Of a DNA stretch of 24,353 nucleotides, positions 13,930 through 21,274 are shown in pieces. A program made the position numbers and the translations under genes. The stretch spans positions 1-24,353 of the forward strand of contig JAIRZE010000042.1 in assembly GCA_031267375.1 (NCBI GenBank), in the 5' to 3' direction. The notes beneath the pieces are model-generated. The model ran no database searches, had not been told where the DNA came from, and saw only the letters and a list, made by a program, of their open reading frames with translations. This stretch comes from Rickettsiales bacterium (GTDB lineage Bacteria > Pseudomonadota > Alphaproteobacteria > Rs-D84). Positions within the stretch are counted from its first letter, which is position 1. Each line of letters starts with the position of its first letter.

Positions 13930-14110
13930 CTCTGTTAAACAATTTGTATCTTTTTTTAACAAGGCGAAGCCTTGTCATTCCCGCGCAGGCGGGAATAGGG
14001 CCATAAAATTAAAAAACATTATAATTTATTTAGCCCTATTGCGGCCCAAGGCCGCAATGACAAATTTTCTTTCAGAAAATTTGAAAAAAGATACATATTG
14101 TTTAATAGAG
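13930..14110. mobile_element. MITE-like palindromic element
   Basis: A 181-bp stretch bounded by 27-bp terminal inverted repeats (13930-13956 and 14084-14110; CTCTGTTAAACAATTTGTAT... against CTCTATTAAACAATATGTAT..., two mismatches). Inside are nested inverted repeats including CATTCCCGCGCAGGCGGGAAT and TTGCGGCCCAAGGCCGCAA. There is no open reading frame of note. No clear target-site duplication is seen. Confidence 0.6.
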
Positions 14111-14242
14111 TAATATATAAATTTATATATTAAAATAAATTTATACATTAATTAAATAAATTAATTTATTTAACTTATTGAACAGATTTTGAACTTGAAC
14201 AGATTTCAATATTGAATCTATCTCATAGATATTCATATTTAT
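14111..14242. other. Very AT-rich gene-free stretch
   Basis: Almost pure A/T (TAAATTTATATATTAAAATA...), with GAACAGATTT repeated twice near 14179-14207. It lies between the minus-strand and plus-strand gene blocks. No gene is supported. Confidence 0.6.
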
Positions 14243-14297
14243 ATTGGTCATTCACTGGTTATTCATTGATTATTTATTGGTCATTTATTGGTAATTC
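14243..14297. repeat. Five 11-bp tandem repeats, helically phased
   Basis: Units ATTGGTCATTC, ACTGGTTATTC, ATTGATTATTT, ATTGGTCATTT and ATTGGTAATTC follow one another exactly every 11 bases; two weaker units follow to about 14319. The spacing near one helical turn would put the units on one face of the DNA. They could be binding sites for a regulator or iteron-like, or simply another of the short tandem repeats in this genome. Confidence 0.75.
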
Positions 14298-14354
14298 TAT
14301 TTGTAATTATATTGGTTATATACTGATTTACATATTGATTTTTATTAAATCATA

Positions 14355-14397
14355 GTCTAGACTCCGGACTATGGAATCCAGACTACGGAGTCTAGAC
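14355..14397. repeat. GTCTAGACTCCG palindrome
   Basis: GTCTAGACTCCG (14355-14366) and its exact inverse CGGAGTCTAGAC (14386-14397), with related words between. A related unit is at 2391-2410. Confidence 0.7.
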
Positions 14398-14402
14398 TTC
14401 AT

Positions 14403-14434
14403 ATTCAACATCAATGCTGATATTGATGTTGAAT
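14403..14434. promoter_or_regulatory. Operator-like perfect palindrome before the HigA-like gene
   Basis: ATTCAACATCAAT and ATTGATGTTGAAT form a 13-bp perfect inverted repeat with a 6-base centre. It ends 22 bases before the start codon, as expected for autoregulation by an HTH repressor dimer. It would also fold as an RNA hairpin if transcribed. Confidence 0.55.
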
Positions 14435-14456
14435 AACAATATTAAAAGGATTAATT

Positions 14457-14759
14457 ATGGCAAAAGTTGCAAATATAAGGGGAATCGGCGATTATCTGCG
14501 GACAAAATGGCTTGAACCTTTCGGACTTTCTTATAATGAACTGGCAAAAGCTATCGGGGTTCAGCCTAATCGTATAAATGATATTGCTAATGGCAATCGC
14601 GGAATCACTATGGACACGGATTTGCGGCTATGCAAATATTTTGGAATTGCGGACGGTTCTTTTCTTCGGGTTCAGGAACAAATAGAACGAGCCGCCGTGA
14701 AACAAGCGCTTGCCAACAAATTAAATAAAATAACCAGCATAAAGAAATCTAAAAACTGA
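14457..14759 (+). CDS. HigA/VapI-family HTH transcriptional regulator, without toxin partner
   Basis: A 100-residue XRE-type helix-turn-helix protein. The HTH (residues ~24-60) reads LSYNELAKAIGVQPNRINDI then ANGNRGITMDTDLRLCKYFG, the signature of HigA-family antitoxins (GL...LA...GV...RI..I..G.RGIT.DTALRL..YFG). The ATG has AAGGA 6 bases upstream. In HigBA modules the toxin normally lies just upstream; here that side is a gene-free palindromic region, and the gene downstream is a VirB6-like protein. It may therefore regulate the secretion gene block, with the palindrome at 14403-14434 as a likely own operator. This role is inferred from position. Confidence 0.85.
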   Translation: MAKVANIRGIGDYLRTKWLEPFGLSYNELAKAIGVQPNRINDIANGNRGITMDTDLRLCKYFGIADGSFLRVQEQIERAAVKQALANKLNKITSIKKSKN

Positions 14760-14771
14760 CAGCCTTTTTTA

Positions 14772-14780
14772 TGGTATAAT
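14772..14780 (+). promoter_or_regulatory. Extended -10 promoter for a leaderless VirB6-like mRNA
   Basis: TGGTATAAT lies in the 29-base gap after the regulator gene and ends eight bases before the ATG at 14789. No Shine-Dalgarno sequence is present. Confidence 0.65.
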
Positions 14781-14788
14781 TAAAGACA

Positions 14789-16027
14789 ATGAGAATGCTT
14801 TTTCGCCTTTTGTCTTTTGCGCTCTGCCTGTTGCCAATTCCCGCAATGGCCGATTGGGCCATTGTTGACGCTTTGGATTTATCCCCTTTTGTGCCGCTGA
14901 TTCTGGACGCTTTGATGACGGTCGCACAGGGCGGATATGAATTTTTCGTAGGGCGCGGCGACGGCATTATTTATATTTTGGTTTGGGGCTGGCTGGCGGT
15001 TTATATGGGGCTCTATCTGATAAAAATGTATTTTCCGACGACTTGGCTGGGCTTTTTCGGATTCTCCGGCGGCGGCGAGATGTGGCAGCCGGGCGGCATT
15101 TCCGGATTCAAAATCGGCGAAAATTTATTAAAGCCCGCTCTGCGCGCGATCATCGCCGCGGGATTACTTTTACAGGTAAAGCCCGCGTATATAACCGATT
15201 GGCTGGTGGATCCGTTTTTGCGCTTTGGCTCGCTGTATACCAGCAGCATAACGGAAAGCATTCCCGGAAACACTGCGGCGGCAAAACAAATCTGTCCGCC
15301 GGACCTGGATGAAAAGTCCGGCTGGATTTCCACGGAAAGCTGTGAATTTATTGCTCAGCCGATCGCTGACATAACCCACGCGAATAATCAGATTATAAAG
15401 CAAGGCCTGGTCTTTATAACAAAAGGACTTTCCGGATTGATGACGCCGATTCCGCGCGGCGGGGCGGATTTTTTGAATATAGTCAGCGGGATTTTGCTGG
15501 TCTTTGCATTTGTGGCGTCAAATTTCTTTATGGGCCTGCTGATTATTCAGGGCATTTTCAACTTCGGTATGAGCTTGATTTTGTACCCGTTCTATGTCCT
15601 GACCTGGGTCGCGACAAAGTCCGACAAGTGGCTGGATCCGTGGCCGCCGTTTGACGGGATTATAACGGCTTTGAAAGAGTTGGTCATAACAATGATAGCC
15701 TGCGCTTTTATACTGGTCGTCAATATAGCGATAGTCCGATCTTTGTTTCAATGGAACGGCTCGGTGTTTGTAGGGGACTTTGCAGCGGACAAGGCAATGG
15801 GATTCGGCCAGCATTCAATCTTGTGGCTGTCCGCGATATTGACATTCTTTTTGATGCAGAAAATCTTTGAATTGACCAAGGCAAAGATTACAGAATACAG
15901 CCAGAACAAGAATATAACCAACCTGCATAGCAGCGCGACCAAGGACGCGAAATCGCTGTGGGGCAACCTGACGGGCTTTGGCAAAAAAGCCGGAACGGCA
16001 ATGGGCTGGATAAAAGGGAAAAAGTAA
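14789..16027 (+). CDS. VirB6/TrbL-like type IV secretion membrane protein, paralog 2
   Basis: A 412-residue protein with a signal peptide (MRMLFRLLSFALCLLPIPAMA), membrane helices at about residues 60-80 and 115-135, the segment ITDWLVDPFLRFGSLYTSSI before a periplasmic loop with a Cys pair (KQICPPD...ESCEF), and further helices at about 230-280, 290-330 and 345-370, then a basic cytoplasmic tail (WIKGKK). It lacks the N-terminal CxxC of paralogs 1, 3 and 4. It is the first of four tandem copies. Its mRNA seems to start at the ATG. The stop codon TAA is the first part of the repeat at 16024 (GTAATCAGTG), so the element marks the end of the protein. Confidence 0.75.
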   Translation: MRMLFRLLSFALCLLPIPAMADWAIVDALDLSPFVPLILDALMTVAQGGYEFFVGRGDGIIYILVWGWLAVYMGLYLIKMYFPTTWLGFFGFSGGGEMWQPGGISGFKIGENLLKPALRAIIAAGLLLQVKPAYITDWLVDPFLRFGSLYTSSITESIPGNTAAAKQICPPDLDEKSGWISTESCEFIAQPIADITHANNQIIKQGLVFITKGLSGLMTPIPRGGADFLNIVSGILLVFAFVASNFFMGLLIIQGIFNFGMSLILYPFYVLTWVATKSDKWLDPWPPFDGIITALKELVITMIACAFILVVNIAIVRSLFQWNGSVFVGDFAADKAMGFGQHSILWLSAILTFFLMQKIFELTKAKITEYSQNKNITNLHSSATKDAKSLWGNLTGFGKKAGTAMGWIKGKK

Positions 16028-16089
16028 TCAGTGATCAGTGATCACTGATCACTGATTACTGATTACTGATCACTGATCACTGATTACTA
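16024..16089. repeat. TGATCACTGATTAC inverted short tandem repeat
   Basis: The left arm GTAATCAGTGATCAGTGATC (16024-16043) has an exact inverse at the right end, up to 16088, with more units between. It fills the gap between VirB6-like paralogs 2 and 3, providing the stop of the first and ending three bases before the ATG of the next. Confidence 0.9.
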
Positions 16090-16091
16090 AA

Positions 16092-17294
16092 ATGAATGCT
16101 ATTACAAATAATCTTATAGACACAACTGTGCAGTGCTGGGGCTGCCCTGTCTTTGACCGCCTGTTTCAGGTAATCAGTTCGGCCGCCGCCGCCGTTTACC
16201 GTCAATTTTCATTAATGTGCATTTTGATTTTCTGCGTCATATTGGCTTTTTATATATTGCACGCGGTATGGAAAAATATTCGCGGCGGCTTAAAAGATTA
16301 TATGTATGAAAAATCAATAAAGCCGGTTTTGATTAATTCGCTGTTTGTGTTCGCGCTTTTGGGATTGGGGACCGCCCTGCCGCGGTTTATAACCACGATC
16401 ACTTTTGAGCCTGTGGCGGATATGACCTTGGTATATACCCAGTCAATGCTGAAAATAGATACCGCGACTGTTGAAGAAAAAGTAGTCTATCAGCCACAGG
16501 CTATTGACGAAGAGTCCGGCTTTTACCGGCCGCAGCTGCGCGACAAAATCATTATGCTGATGAAGACGACAATAACTCAGTTTCAATCTTATATGAAGCT
16601 GGGCTTTGCGGTTATGGATAACGCTTTTTCGTGGGGGGCGCTGACCGGCATCGGAATGCTGATAAAGCATATAATGATGTTTGCATTGGGGCTGTATCTG
16701 GTCTTTGGATTTTTCAAATTATTTATCCGGTTCTGCTTTTACTTTGCGGATGTTATCGTGGCGATGACATTTTTCGCGTTTATGTTTCCGCTGTCCGTCG
16801 TTATGTTCGCGTTTTCCGAGTCCGAGGCGGCCGGCTGGGTAAAAGACTTTGGCAAGAAATTCGGCGCCGGGCAATTCAAGAATGTGATAAACGCGATCAT
16901 TGCTCTGGCGGCCTGCGTTTTGACTTATACGGTAATAATGGTGATCATAGCAAAGTTCTTTTCCGCGCCCGGAACCAGCGCAGCGGATCTGATGGGAATG
17001 ATAACCAGCGGCCATATTTACGCGTCTGACCTTTCCGATGATAATCTGGAAAGCCTGACCCTGGCGGGCAGCATAATACTGGTATACCTTGTCAATTTCC
17101 TGGCGGGCCAGGTGCCGGAAATCACAAAGAAAGTCCTGGCGGCGTTCAGCGTTTCTGAAAAGCACGACATTGCTGACGGCCTGGCGGATGATGTTATGAA
17201 AGTTGGGGAAAATATGTTTAACATAACAAAAAAAGTCGTCGGAATCGCAACCGGCGCCAAACCGGAAGAAAAAAAGGAAGAGAAAAAAAGTTAG
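16092..17294 (+). CDS. VirB6/TrbL-like type IV secretion membrane protein, paralog 3
   Basis: A 400-residue polytopic membrane protein. An N-terminal CWGC (15-18) with PVFDRLFQVISSAAAAVYRQ precedes the first helix (~38-60). A second helix then leads to PRFITTITFEPVADMTLVYT, the EPV motif shared with paralogs 1 and 4 (ITPV there). The loop lacks the Cys pair of other copies but keeps a similar FQSYMKLGFAVM segment. Four or more helices follow (~195-245, 275-300, 325-345), then an acidic and lysine-rich tail. The ATG has no Shine-Dalgarno sequence and sits directly after a repeat; translation may depend on paralog 2. The TAG stop is part of the next repeat (TTAGCAATTATC). Confidence 0.75.
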   Translation: MNAITNNLIDTTVQCWGCPVFDRLFQVISSAAAAVYRQFSLMCILIFCVILAFYILHAVWKNIRGGLKDYMYEKSIKPVLINSLFVFALLGLGTALPRFITTITFEPVADMTLVYTQSMLKIDTATVEEKVVYQPQAIDEESGFYRPQLRDKIIMLMKTTITQFQSYMKLGFAVMDNAFSWGALTGIGMLIKHIMMFALGLYLVFGFFKLFIRFCFYFADVIVAMTFFAFMFPLSVVMFAFSESEAAGWVKDFGKKFGAGQFKNVINAIIALAACVLTYTVIMVIIAKFFSAPGTSAADLMGMITSGHIYASDLSDDNLESLTLAGSIILVYLVNFLAGQVPEITKKVLAAFSVSEKHDIADGLADDVMKVGENMFNITKKVVGIATGAKPEEKKEEKKS

Positions 17295-17353
17295 CAATTA
17301 TCAATGAGCAATTAGCAATTAATTGCTCATTGATAATTGCTAATTGCTAATTG
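17291..17353. repeat. TTAGCAATTATCAATGAGC inverted short tandem repeat
   Basis: TTAGCAATTATCAATGAGCA, then AATTAGCAATT, and the inverse AATTGCTCATTGATAATTGC, TAATTGCTAATTG. It fills the gap between paralogs 3 and 4, supplies the TAG stop of the former and ends a few bases before the ATG of the latter. Same family as 561-637 and 4371-4408. Confidence 0.9.
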
Positions 17354-17356
17354 AAA

Positions 17357-18820
17357 ATGTGGAAAATACTGATACCTTATATCATCAAGATAGTAATGGG
17401 CGGAATCGCCCTGGGTGTCGGCATTTGGTATTTGACGAACAGTATCGGCGGCGGCAGCATAACCTATACTTCGCTGGATAATTTTCTGGGCGCGGTCGGC
17501 GTTCAAAACGGCGACATAGCGACCGCAAACGGATGCTTTCTTTGCGGGTATGTGGAAAAGCTGTTCGGGGTCATCGGCACCGCGGCGGAAAGTTTTTGGA
17601 TTGCTATGCTGGATAATTTATGGATTCTGCTGGCGATCGGATTCGGGGTGTTTTTGTTTATCACAACCGCGCAGTATTTTTATGACGCATCAAAAAAGAA
17701 TGCGACGCTGGATGACAGCGAAAAGAAATTGGAACTGAAACCCTGGTTTGACAAGGTATGGAAGCAAGGCGCGCGCGTTATGATGGTCGGCGCGTTTCTG
17801 GGCGCGATTGGTTTTGGAGGTACAACGGTATTAAAGACGGTTGCGAATATAACGATAACGCCGGTTATGTTCGCGGGCGCGGAATTGTCTATGGCGGCGA
17901 CTGGAATTTCTGACAGCGCGCAATGCGGAACCACACAGTTGCAGGAAACAGGAAACGATGTTTTGAATCCTGTTATGCGGCCGTTTATGTGCGTTATGGG
18001 GAATCTGAATTCCGTAATGCTGGCGGGGGCATCCGGCGGATTCGCATTAATGAATTATTCTTGGATGGGAATGGGCGGCGGAATGTTTACCTGGGTGGCG
18101 GGATTGGCGCTGGTCATAATGTTCCTGATAATCGGGTTCGGATTGTTTTTTGAAGTCCTGTCCGTGGTGTTTCAGTTGGTGTTTGTGATAATATTTTTGC
18201 CGATTATAATCGCATTCGGGGCCTTTGAAGGAACTTGGAAACTGGCTGGCGGGATAGTATCAAACTCTATAAATATATTATGCAAGGCAGCGATCAGCAT
18301 AGTCCGGATAACATTAAAAATCCTGATTGTCTATGCGACGGTTTCCTTTGCCGCGGACGAATATTTTCCGGGCCCGAACGACGGATATAACGCGATATTG
18401 CCCGCGGGCATTGTTGGCAATGGACAAATGGACAAATGGACAAAAGGACAGACAGCAGATAATCAAACTCTGTCTGTTATGGCTGTATTTTCAAAATGCG
18501 AAAAGATAGCGATTGCTGGCGGCGAAATGGATAAAGATAAATTCAAGAATTGCTTTACGGCAAGCAAGACGGAAGTGGAAAGAAAATACCCTGGCGCATT
18601 TGACTTTATGAAAAACGGCTGGGAATTTCTGATGCTGATGTCCGGATTGTTCTTTTTGTATTACTATGCGGTATCGCCAAAGATAGACGAGCTTTTGGGA
18701 AAATCCGGCAAAGAGAAGTTTGACTTTGGCGGCTGGATGAAAGATGTGGGCAAAAGCGTTTACAATATTCCTGGCAAAATCGGCGACATTTTTATAAAGG
18801 CAAAAGGCGCAAAGAAATGA
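17357..18820 (+). CDS. VirB6/TrbL-like type IV secretion membrane protein, paralog 4
   Basis: From the ATG at 17357 it has 487 residues; a TTG two codons earlier is in repeat sequence. It has a hydrophobic N-terminus (~5-28), NGCFLCGYVEKLF with CxxC at 60-63, a helix at ~85-107, VLKTVANITITPVMFAGAEL, a periplasmic loop with a Cys pair (SAQCG...PFMCVMG), MLAGASGGFALM, then helices at ~230-290 and ~310-325, a final one near 430-445, and a basic tail. This matches paralogs 1 and 3. A tandem GGACAAAT repeat (18419-18455) is translated as NGQMDKWTKGQTA in a long loop after residue 350. No ribosome binding site. The TGA stop lies in the next repeat (AATGAACAATG). Confidence 0.75.
   Translation: MWKILIPYIIKIVMGGIALGVGIWYLTNSIGGGSITYTSLDNFLGAVGVQNGDIATANGCFLCGYVEKLFGVIGTAAESFWIAMLDNLWILLAIGFGVFLFITTAQYFYDASKKNATLDDSEKKLELKPWFDKVWKQGARVMMVGAFLGAIGFGGTTVLKTVANITITPVMFAGAELSMAATGISDSAQCGTTQLQETGNDVLNPVMRPFMCVMGNLNSVMLAGASGGFALMNYSWMGMGGGMFTWVAGLALVIMFLIIGFGLFFEVLSVVFQLVFVIIFLPIIIAFGAFEGTWKLAGGIVSNSINILCKAAISIVRITLKILIVYATVSFAADEYFPGPNDGYNAILPAGIVGNGQMDKWTKGQTADNQTLSVMAVFSKCEKIAIAGGEMDKDKFKNCFTASKTEVERKYPGAFDFMKNGWEFLMLMSGLFFLYYYAVSPKIDELLGKSGKEKFDFGGWMKDVGKSVYNIPGKIGDIFIKAKGAKK
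18419..18455. repeat. GGACAAAT short tandem repeat inside VirB6-like paralog 4
   Basis: ATGGACAAATGGACAAATGG followed by ACAAAAGGACAGACAG, nine-base periodic units kept in frame. Confidence 0.75.
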
Positions 18821-18929
18821 ACAATGAACAGTGAACAATGAACAGTGTAAAACTTAAAATCTTTGTGAAAAAAATCAGCAGATTATTTATCTGCCCATTG
18901 TTCATTGTTCATTGTTCATTGTTCATTGC
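18817..18929. repeat. GAACAATGAACAGT inverted short tandem repeat spanning a gene start
   Basis: The left arm ATGAACAATGAACAGTGAAC... (18817-18847) and right arm ATTGTTCATTGTTCATTG... (18898-18929) lie about 50 bases apart. The left arm gives the stop of paralog 4 and the start codon of paralog 5; the right arm codes for the signal-peptide core of paralog 5. The spacer holds a small GCAGAT/ATCTGC hairpin. Confidence 0.9.
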
Positions 18930-20157
18930 ACCGGCGTTTGCCGAAACGCCCAGCCTTTGGGAAAATCCGGCATCGCAAACACTGTTTGTAAATAATCTGA
19001 CTGATGATATAAAATCTTTCGGCGCGGGATCGCAAACGACGCTGGTCAAAGACTATGTCCCGACAGAGGCAAAGGTCGGACGCGCCCTGATCGGCGGGCT
19101 GTCAATGGTAAGCTTGGTATTGGAAAGATCACTGGTCAGCTTTATTGATGTATTTCTTATGATATTATTTGCTTTCTGGTTAATGCTGGAAGGGTACAAT
19201 TTCGCTCGCGCCGGCACAAACGATTGGCGGAAATTGGCCGAATCCATTGCAAAGAAAGCCGTTTTAATCATCGTCTGGATCTGGATAATTGAACAGGGCC
19301 CGGCGCAGTTATTTATGTGGATTATGGGGCCGCTGATTACAATCGGAACCTATCTGTCGGACTTGATTTTGAATTCAGTGGCAACCGCATCCGGGGCCCA
19401 GCTGCCGGATACCTGCGCGGCGATTCATAATTATGTCGCGGCGCATCATACGAATATTACGATAATAGACGCAAATCAGACGGCGAATTTGCTGTGCGTG
19501 CCGACGCGATTGTCCGGATTTTTCTATACGGCGGTGGCGGCGGGCTGGAAATGGATGCTGGCGGGAATCGGACACAGCGCGCTTACATTCCTGGCGGGCG
19601 TCGTGTTTGTGGTTATTTTCATTTATAATATCTGGAAATTCGCATTAATGGCGCTGGGGGTTATCGTTGACTTGTTCCTGGTACTGATGATGCTGCCGTT
19701 TACGGCGATTGCCGAAACTTTTAATGAAAAAGATAATTCAAAGTACGAAGGCGGGGCGAAAATCCCGGGCGATATATTCAAGGCCTTTATGGGAATTTTC
19801 AGTGTAAAGAACTTTTCGCTGAACGCGGCGGTTATGAAGTTTATAAATGTGGCGGTGTATTTTGTTTCATTGTCCATAGTGATTGCCCTGTGCGCAGCGA
19901 TATTGTCTGGGGTCGTGGATGCGGATTTGAGTGCGACGGTGCCTACACTGGATAATAATGGATTTATGACAGTTTTGATAGTCGGCTGCCTGGTGGCATA
20001 CTTGGCGTCCAAATCGGATACGATTGCAAAGGATATAGGCGGCAGCATTGAAAACGGCGAGTTCAGCAAAAACTTGCAGAGTGATATAAAAAAGCTGTAT
20101 GATAACACAATAAAGACCGGTAAAAGCTGGGCAAAGGCATTTAATAAGAAAAAATAA
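18838..20157 (+). CDS. VirB6/TrbL-like type IV secretion membrane protein, paralog 5
   Basis: A 439-residue protein. The start at 18838 lies in the repeat and has no Shine-Dalgarno sequence. The signal peptide (LFICPLFIVHCSLFIAPAFA) is largely coded by repeat units of TTCATTG. Then follow a ~50-residue periplasmic part, helices at ~90-115 and ~140-165, MGPLITIGTYLSDLILN, a periplasmic loop with a Cys pair (PDTCAAI...NLLCVPT), FFYTAVAAGWKWM, helices at ~255-305, ~340-365 and ~385-405, and a lysine-rich tail. It lacks the N-terminal CxxC. The FYTAVAAGWKWM segment resembles MTAGWTMM of paralog 1. It is followed by mraY after 15 bases, so the cell-wall genes may be transcribed with the secretion genes. 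Confidence 0.75.
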   Translation: MNSVKLKIFVKKISRLFICPLFIVHCSLFIAPAFAETPSLWENPASQTLFVNNLTDDIKSFGAGSQTTLVKDYVPTEAKVGRALIGGLSMVSLVLERSLVSFIDVFLMILFAFWLMLEGYNFARAGTNDWRKLAESIAKKAVLIIVWIWIIEQGPAQLFMWIMGPLITIGTYLSDLILNSVATASGAQLPDTCAAIHNYVAAHHTNITIIDANQTANLLCVPTRLSGFFYTAVAAGWKWMLAGIGHSALTFLAGVVFVVIFIYNIWKFALMALGVIVDLFLVLMMLPFTAIAETFNEKDNSKYEGGAKIPGDIFKAFMGIFSVKNFSLNAAVMKFINVAVYFVSLSIVIALCAAILSGVVDADLSATVPTLDNNGFMTVLIVGCLVAYLASKSDTIAKDIGGSIENGEFSKNLQSDIKKLYDNTIKTGKSWAKAFNKKK

Positions 20158-20172
20158 AAAGGATAAAAACAA

Positions 20173-21264
20173 ATGCTGACAAGTTTCTTCCTGAACCACG
20201 GATACAAATTCTTTGCAAGCGGCTGGGCCCAGTTCGGATTCGCATTCGCCGCCGCATTTTTAATAATGATTGCTTTCGGGCGGCCGTTTATAAACGCTAT
20301 GCGCCGCTGGCAGAAAAAAGGCCAGCCGATTCGGTCAGATGGCCCGCAGTCCCATTTTGCGAAAGTCGGAACGCCGACAATGGGCGGAATTTTAATACTT
20401 GCTGCAATTTTCATATCCAGCATTTTATTCATAGATATGGCAAACCCGGTTGCCTGGATTGCTCTTTTGCCGCTGCTGATGTTCGGAACCGTCGGCTTCA
20501 TAGACGACTTTTACAAGATAAAAAGAAAATCCAGCGAAGACAAAGACGCTATTATGAAGCCCGCTGTGCGACTGGGCCTGGGGCTGGTGTTTACTATTAT
20601 TCTGGCATATTTGATTAACCTGACATTTCCGGCGTATGTTCCGGGATACTCGTTGTCTTTGCCTTTTGGAATAATCTGGCCGCTGGGATTGTTTTATTTT
20701 GTCTTTGCATATTTTGTTATAACGGGCAGCGCGAATGCGGCGAACATTACGGACGGATTGGACGGAATGCTGTCCAAGATTTATCTGCCGGTGCTGATTG
20801 TTCTGGTCATAGCATTGTATGGCGCGACGCGCATAGGCTTTATGGATACGATGCTGTTTCTGCCGGGGGCGGGCGGCTTGTACCCGGTGCTGGGCGCAGT
20901 ATTCGGCGCGGTCTTGGGATTTTTATGGTGGAACAGCGCGCCGGCCGCGATATTTATGGGCGATGTGGGAAGTCTGGCGCTGGGCGGCTTTATGGGCACG
21001 GTCGCGATGCTGTTAAAGAGCGAGATTATAATGGGCGTGGCCGCATTGATGATGGTCCTGATTCTGCTATCGTCATTGCTGCAAACGACATTTTTCAAGC
21101 TGACGCGGAAATTGACGGGACAAGGAAAAAGAATATTTGCAATCGCGCCATTGCATCATTTGCTGGAACATTACGGCTGGCCGGAATCCAAGGTAGTGGA
21201 AAGATTTTTTGTAGCCAGTATTTTATTTTCCGGCGCAGCATTGGCATTACTAAAATTCGCATAA
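20173..21264 (+). CDS. mraY: Phospho-N-acetylmuramoyl-pentapeptide transferase
   Basis: The 363-residue membrane enzyme that makes lipid I from UDP-MurNAc-pentapeptide and undecaprenyl phosphate. Family motifs are intact: RSDGPQSHFAKVGTPTMGG, GFIDDFYKIKRK with the Asp pair, NAANITDGLDG, FMGDVGSLALGG and the loop PLHHLLEHYGW (usually PLHHHFE). About ten membrane helices. AAAAGGAT precedes the ATG. It is 15 bases after the last VirB6-like gene and 10 bases before ftsW. In most dcw clusters murD lies between mraY and ftsW; here it is missing. Confidence 0.97.
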   Translation: MLTSFFLNHGYKFFASGWAQFGFAFAAAFLIMIAFGRPFINAMRRWQKKGQPIRSDGPQSHFAKVGTPTMGGILILAAIFISSILFIDMANPVAWIALLPLLMFGTVGFIDDFYKIKRKSSEDKDAIMKPAVRLGLGLVFTIILAYLINLTFPAYVPGYSLSLPFGIIWPLGLFYFVFAYFVITGSANAANITDGLDGMLSKIYLPVLIVLVIALYGATRIGFMDTMLFLPGAGGLYPVLGAVFGAVLGFLWWNSAPAAIFMGDVGSLALGGFMGTVAMLLKSEIIMGVAALMMVLILLSSLLQTTFFKLTRKLTGQGKRIFAIAPLHHLLEHYGWPESKVVERFFVASILFSGAALALLKFA

Positions 21265-21274
21265 AAGAAAGAAA

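Noticed and set aside
14243..14319. CRISPR array
   Set aside because: Units are 11 bases with no spacers, and no cas genes are present.
13879..14456. Chromosomal replication origin
   Set aside because: The AT-richness and strand switch are suggestive, but I see no set of DnaA boxes and no dnaA, hemE or parAB nearby; kept only as a possibility in the array finding.
19623..20501. A 292-codon minus-strand frame
   Set aside because: It runs antisense across VirB6-like paralog 5 and mraY, whose coding is certain; the length comes from codon composition of membrane proteins.
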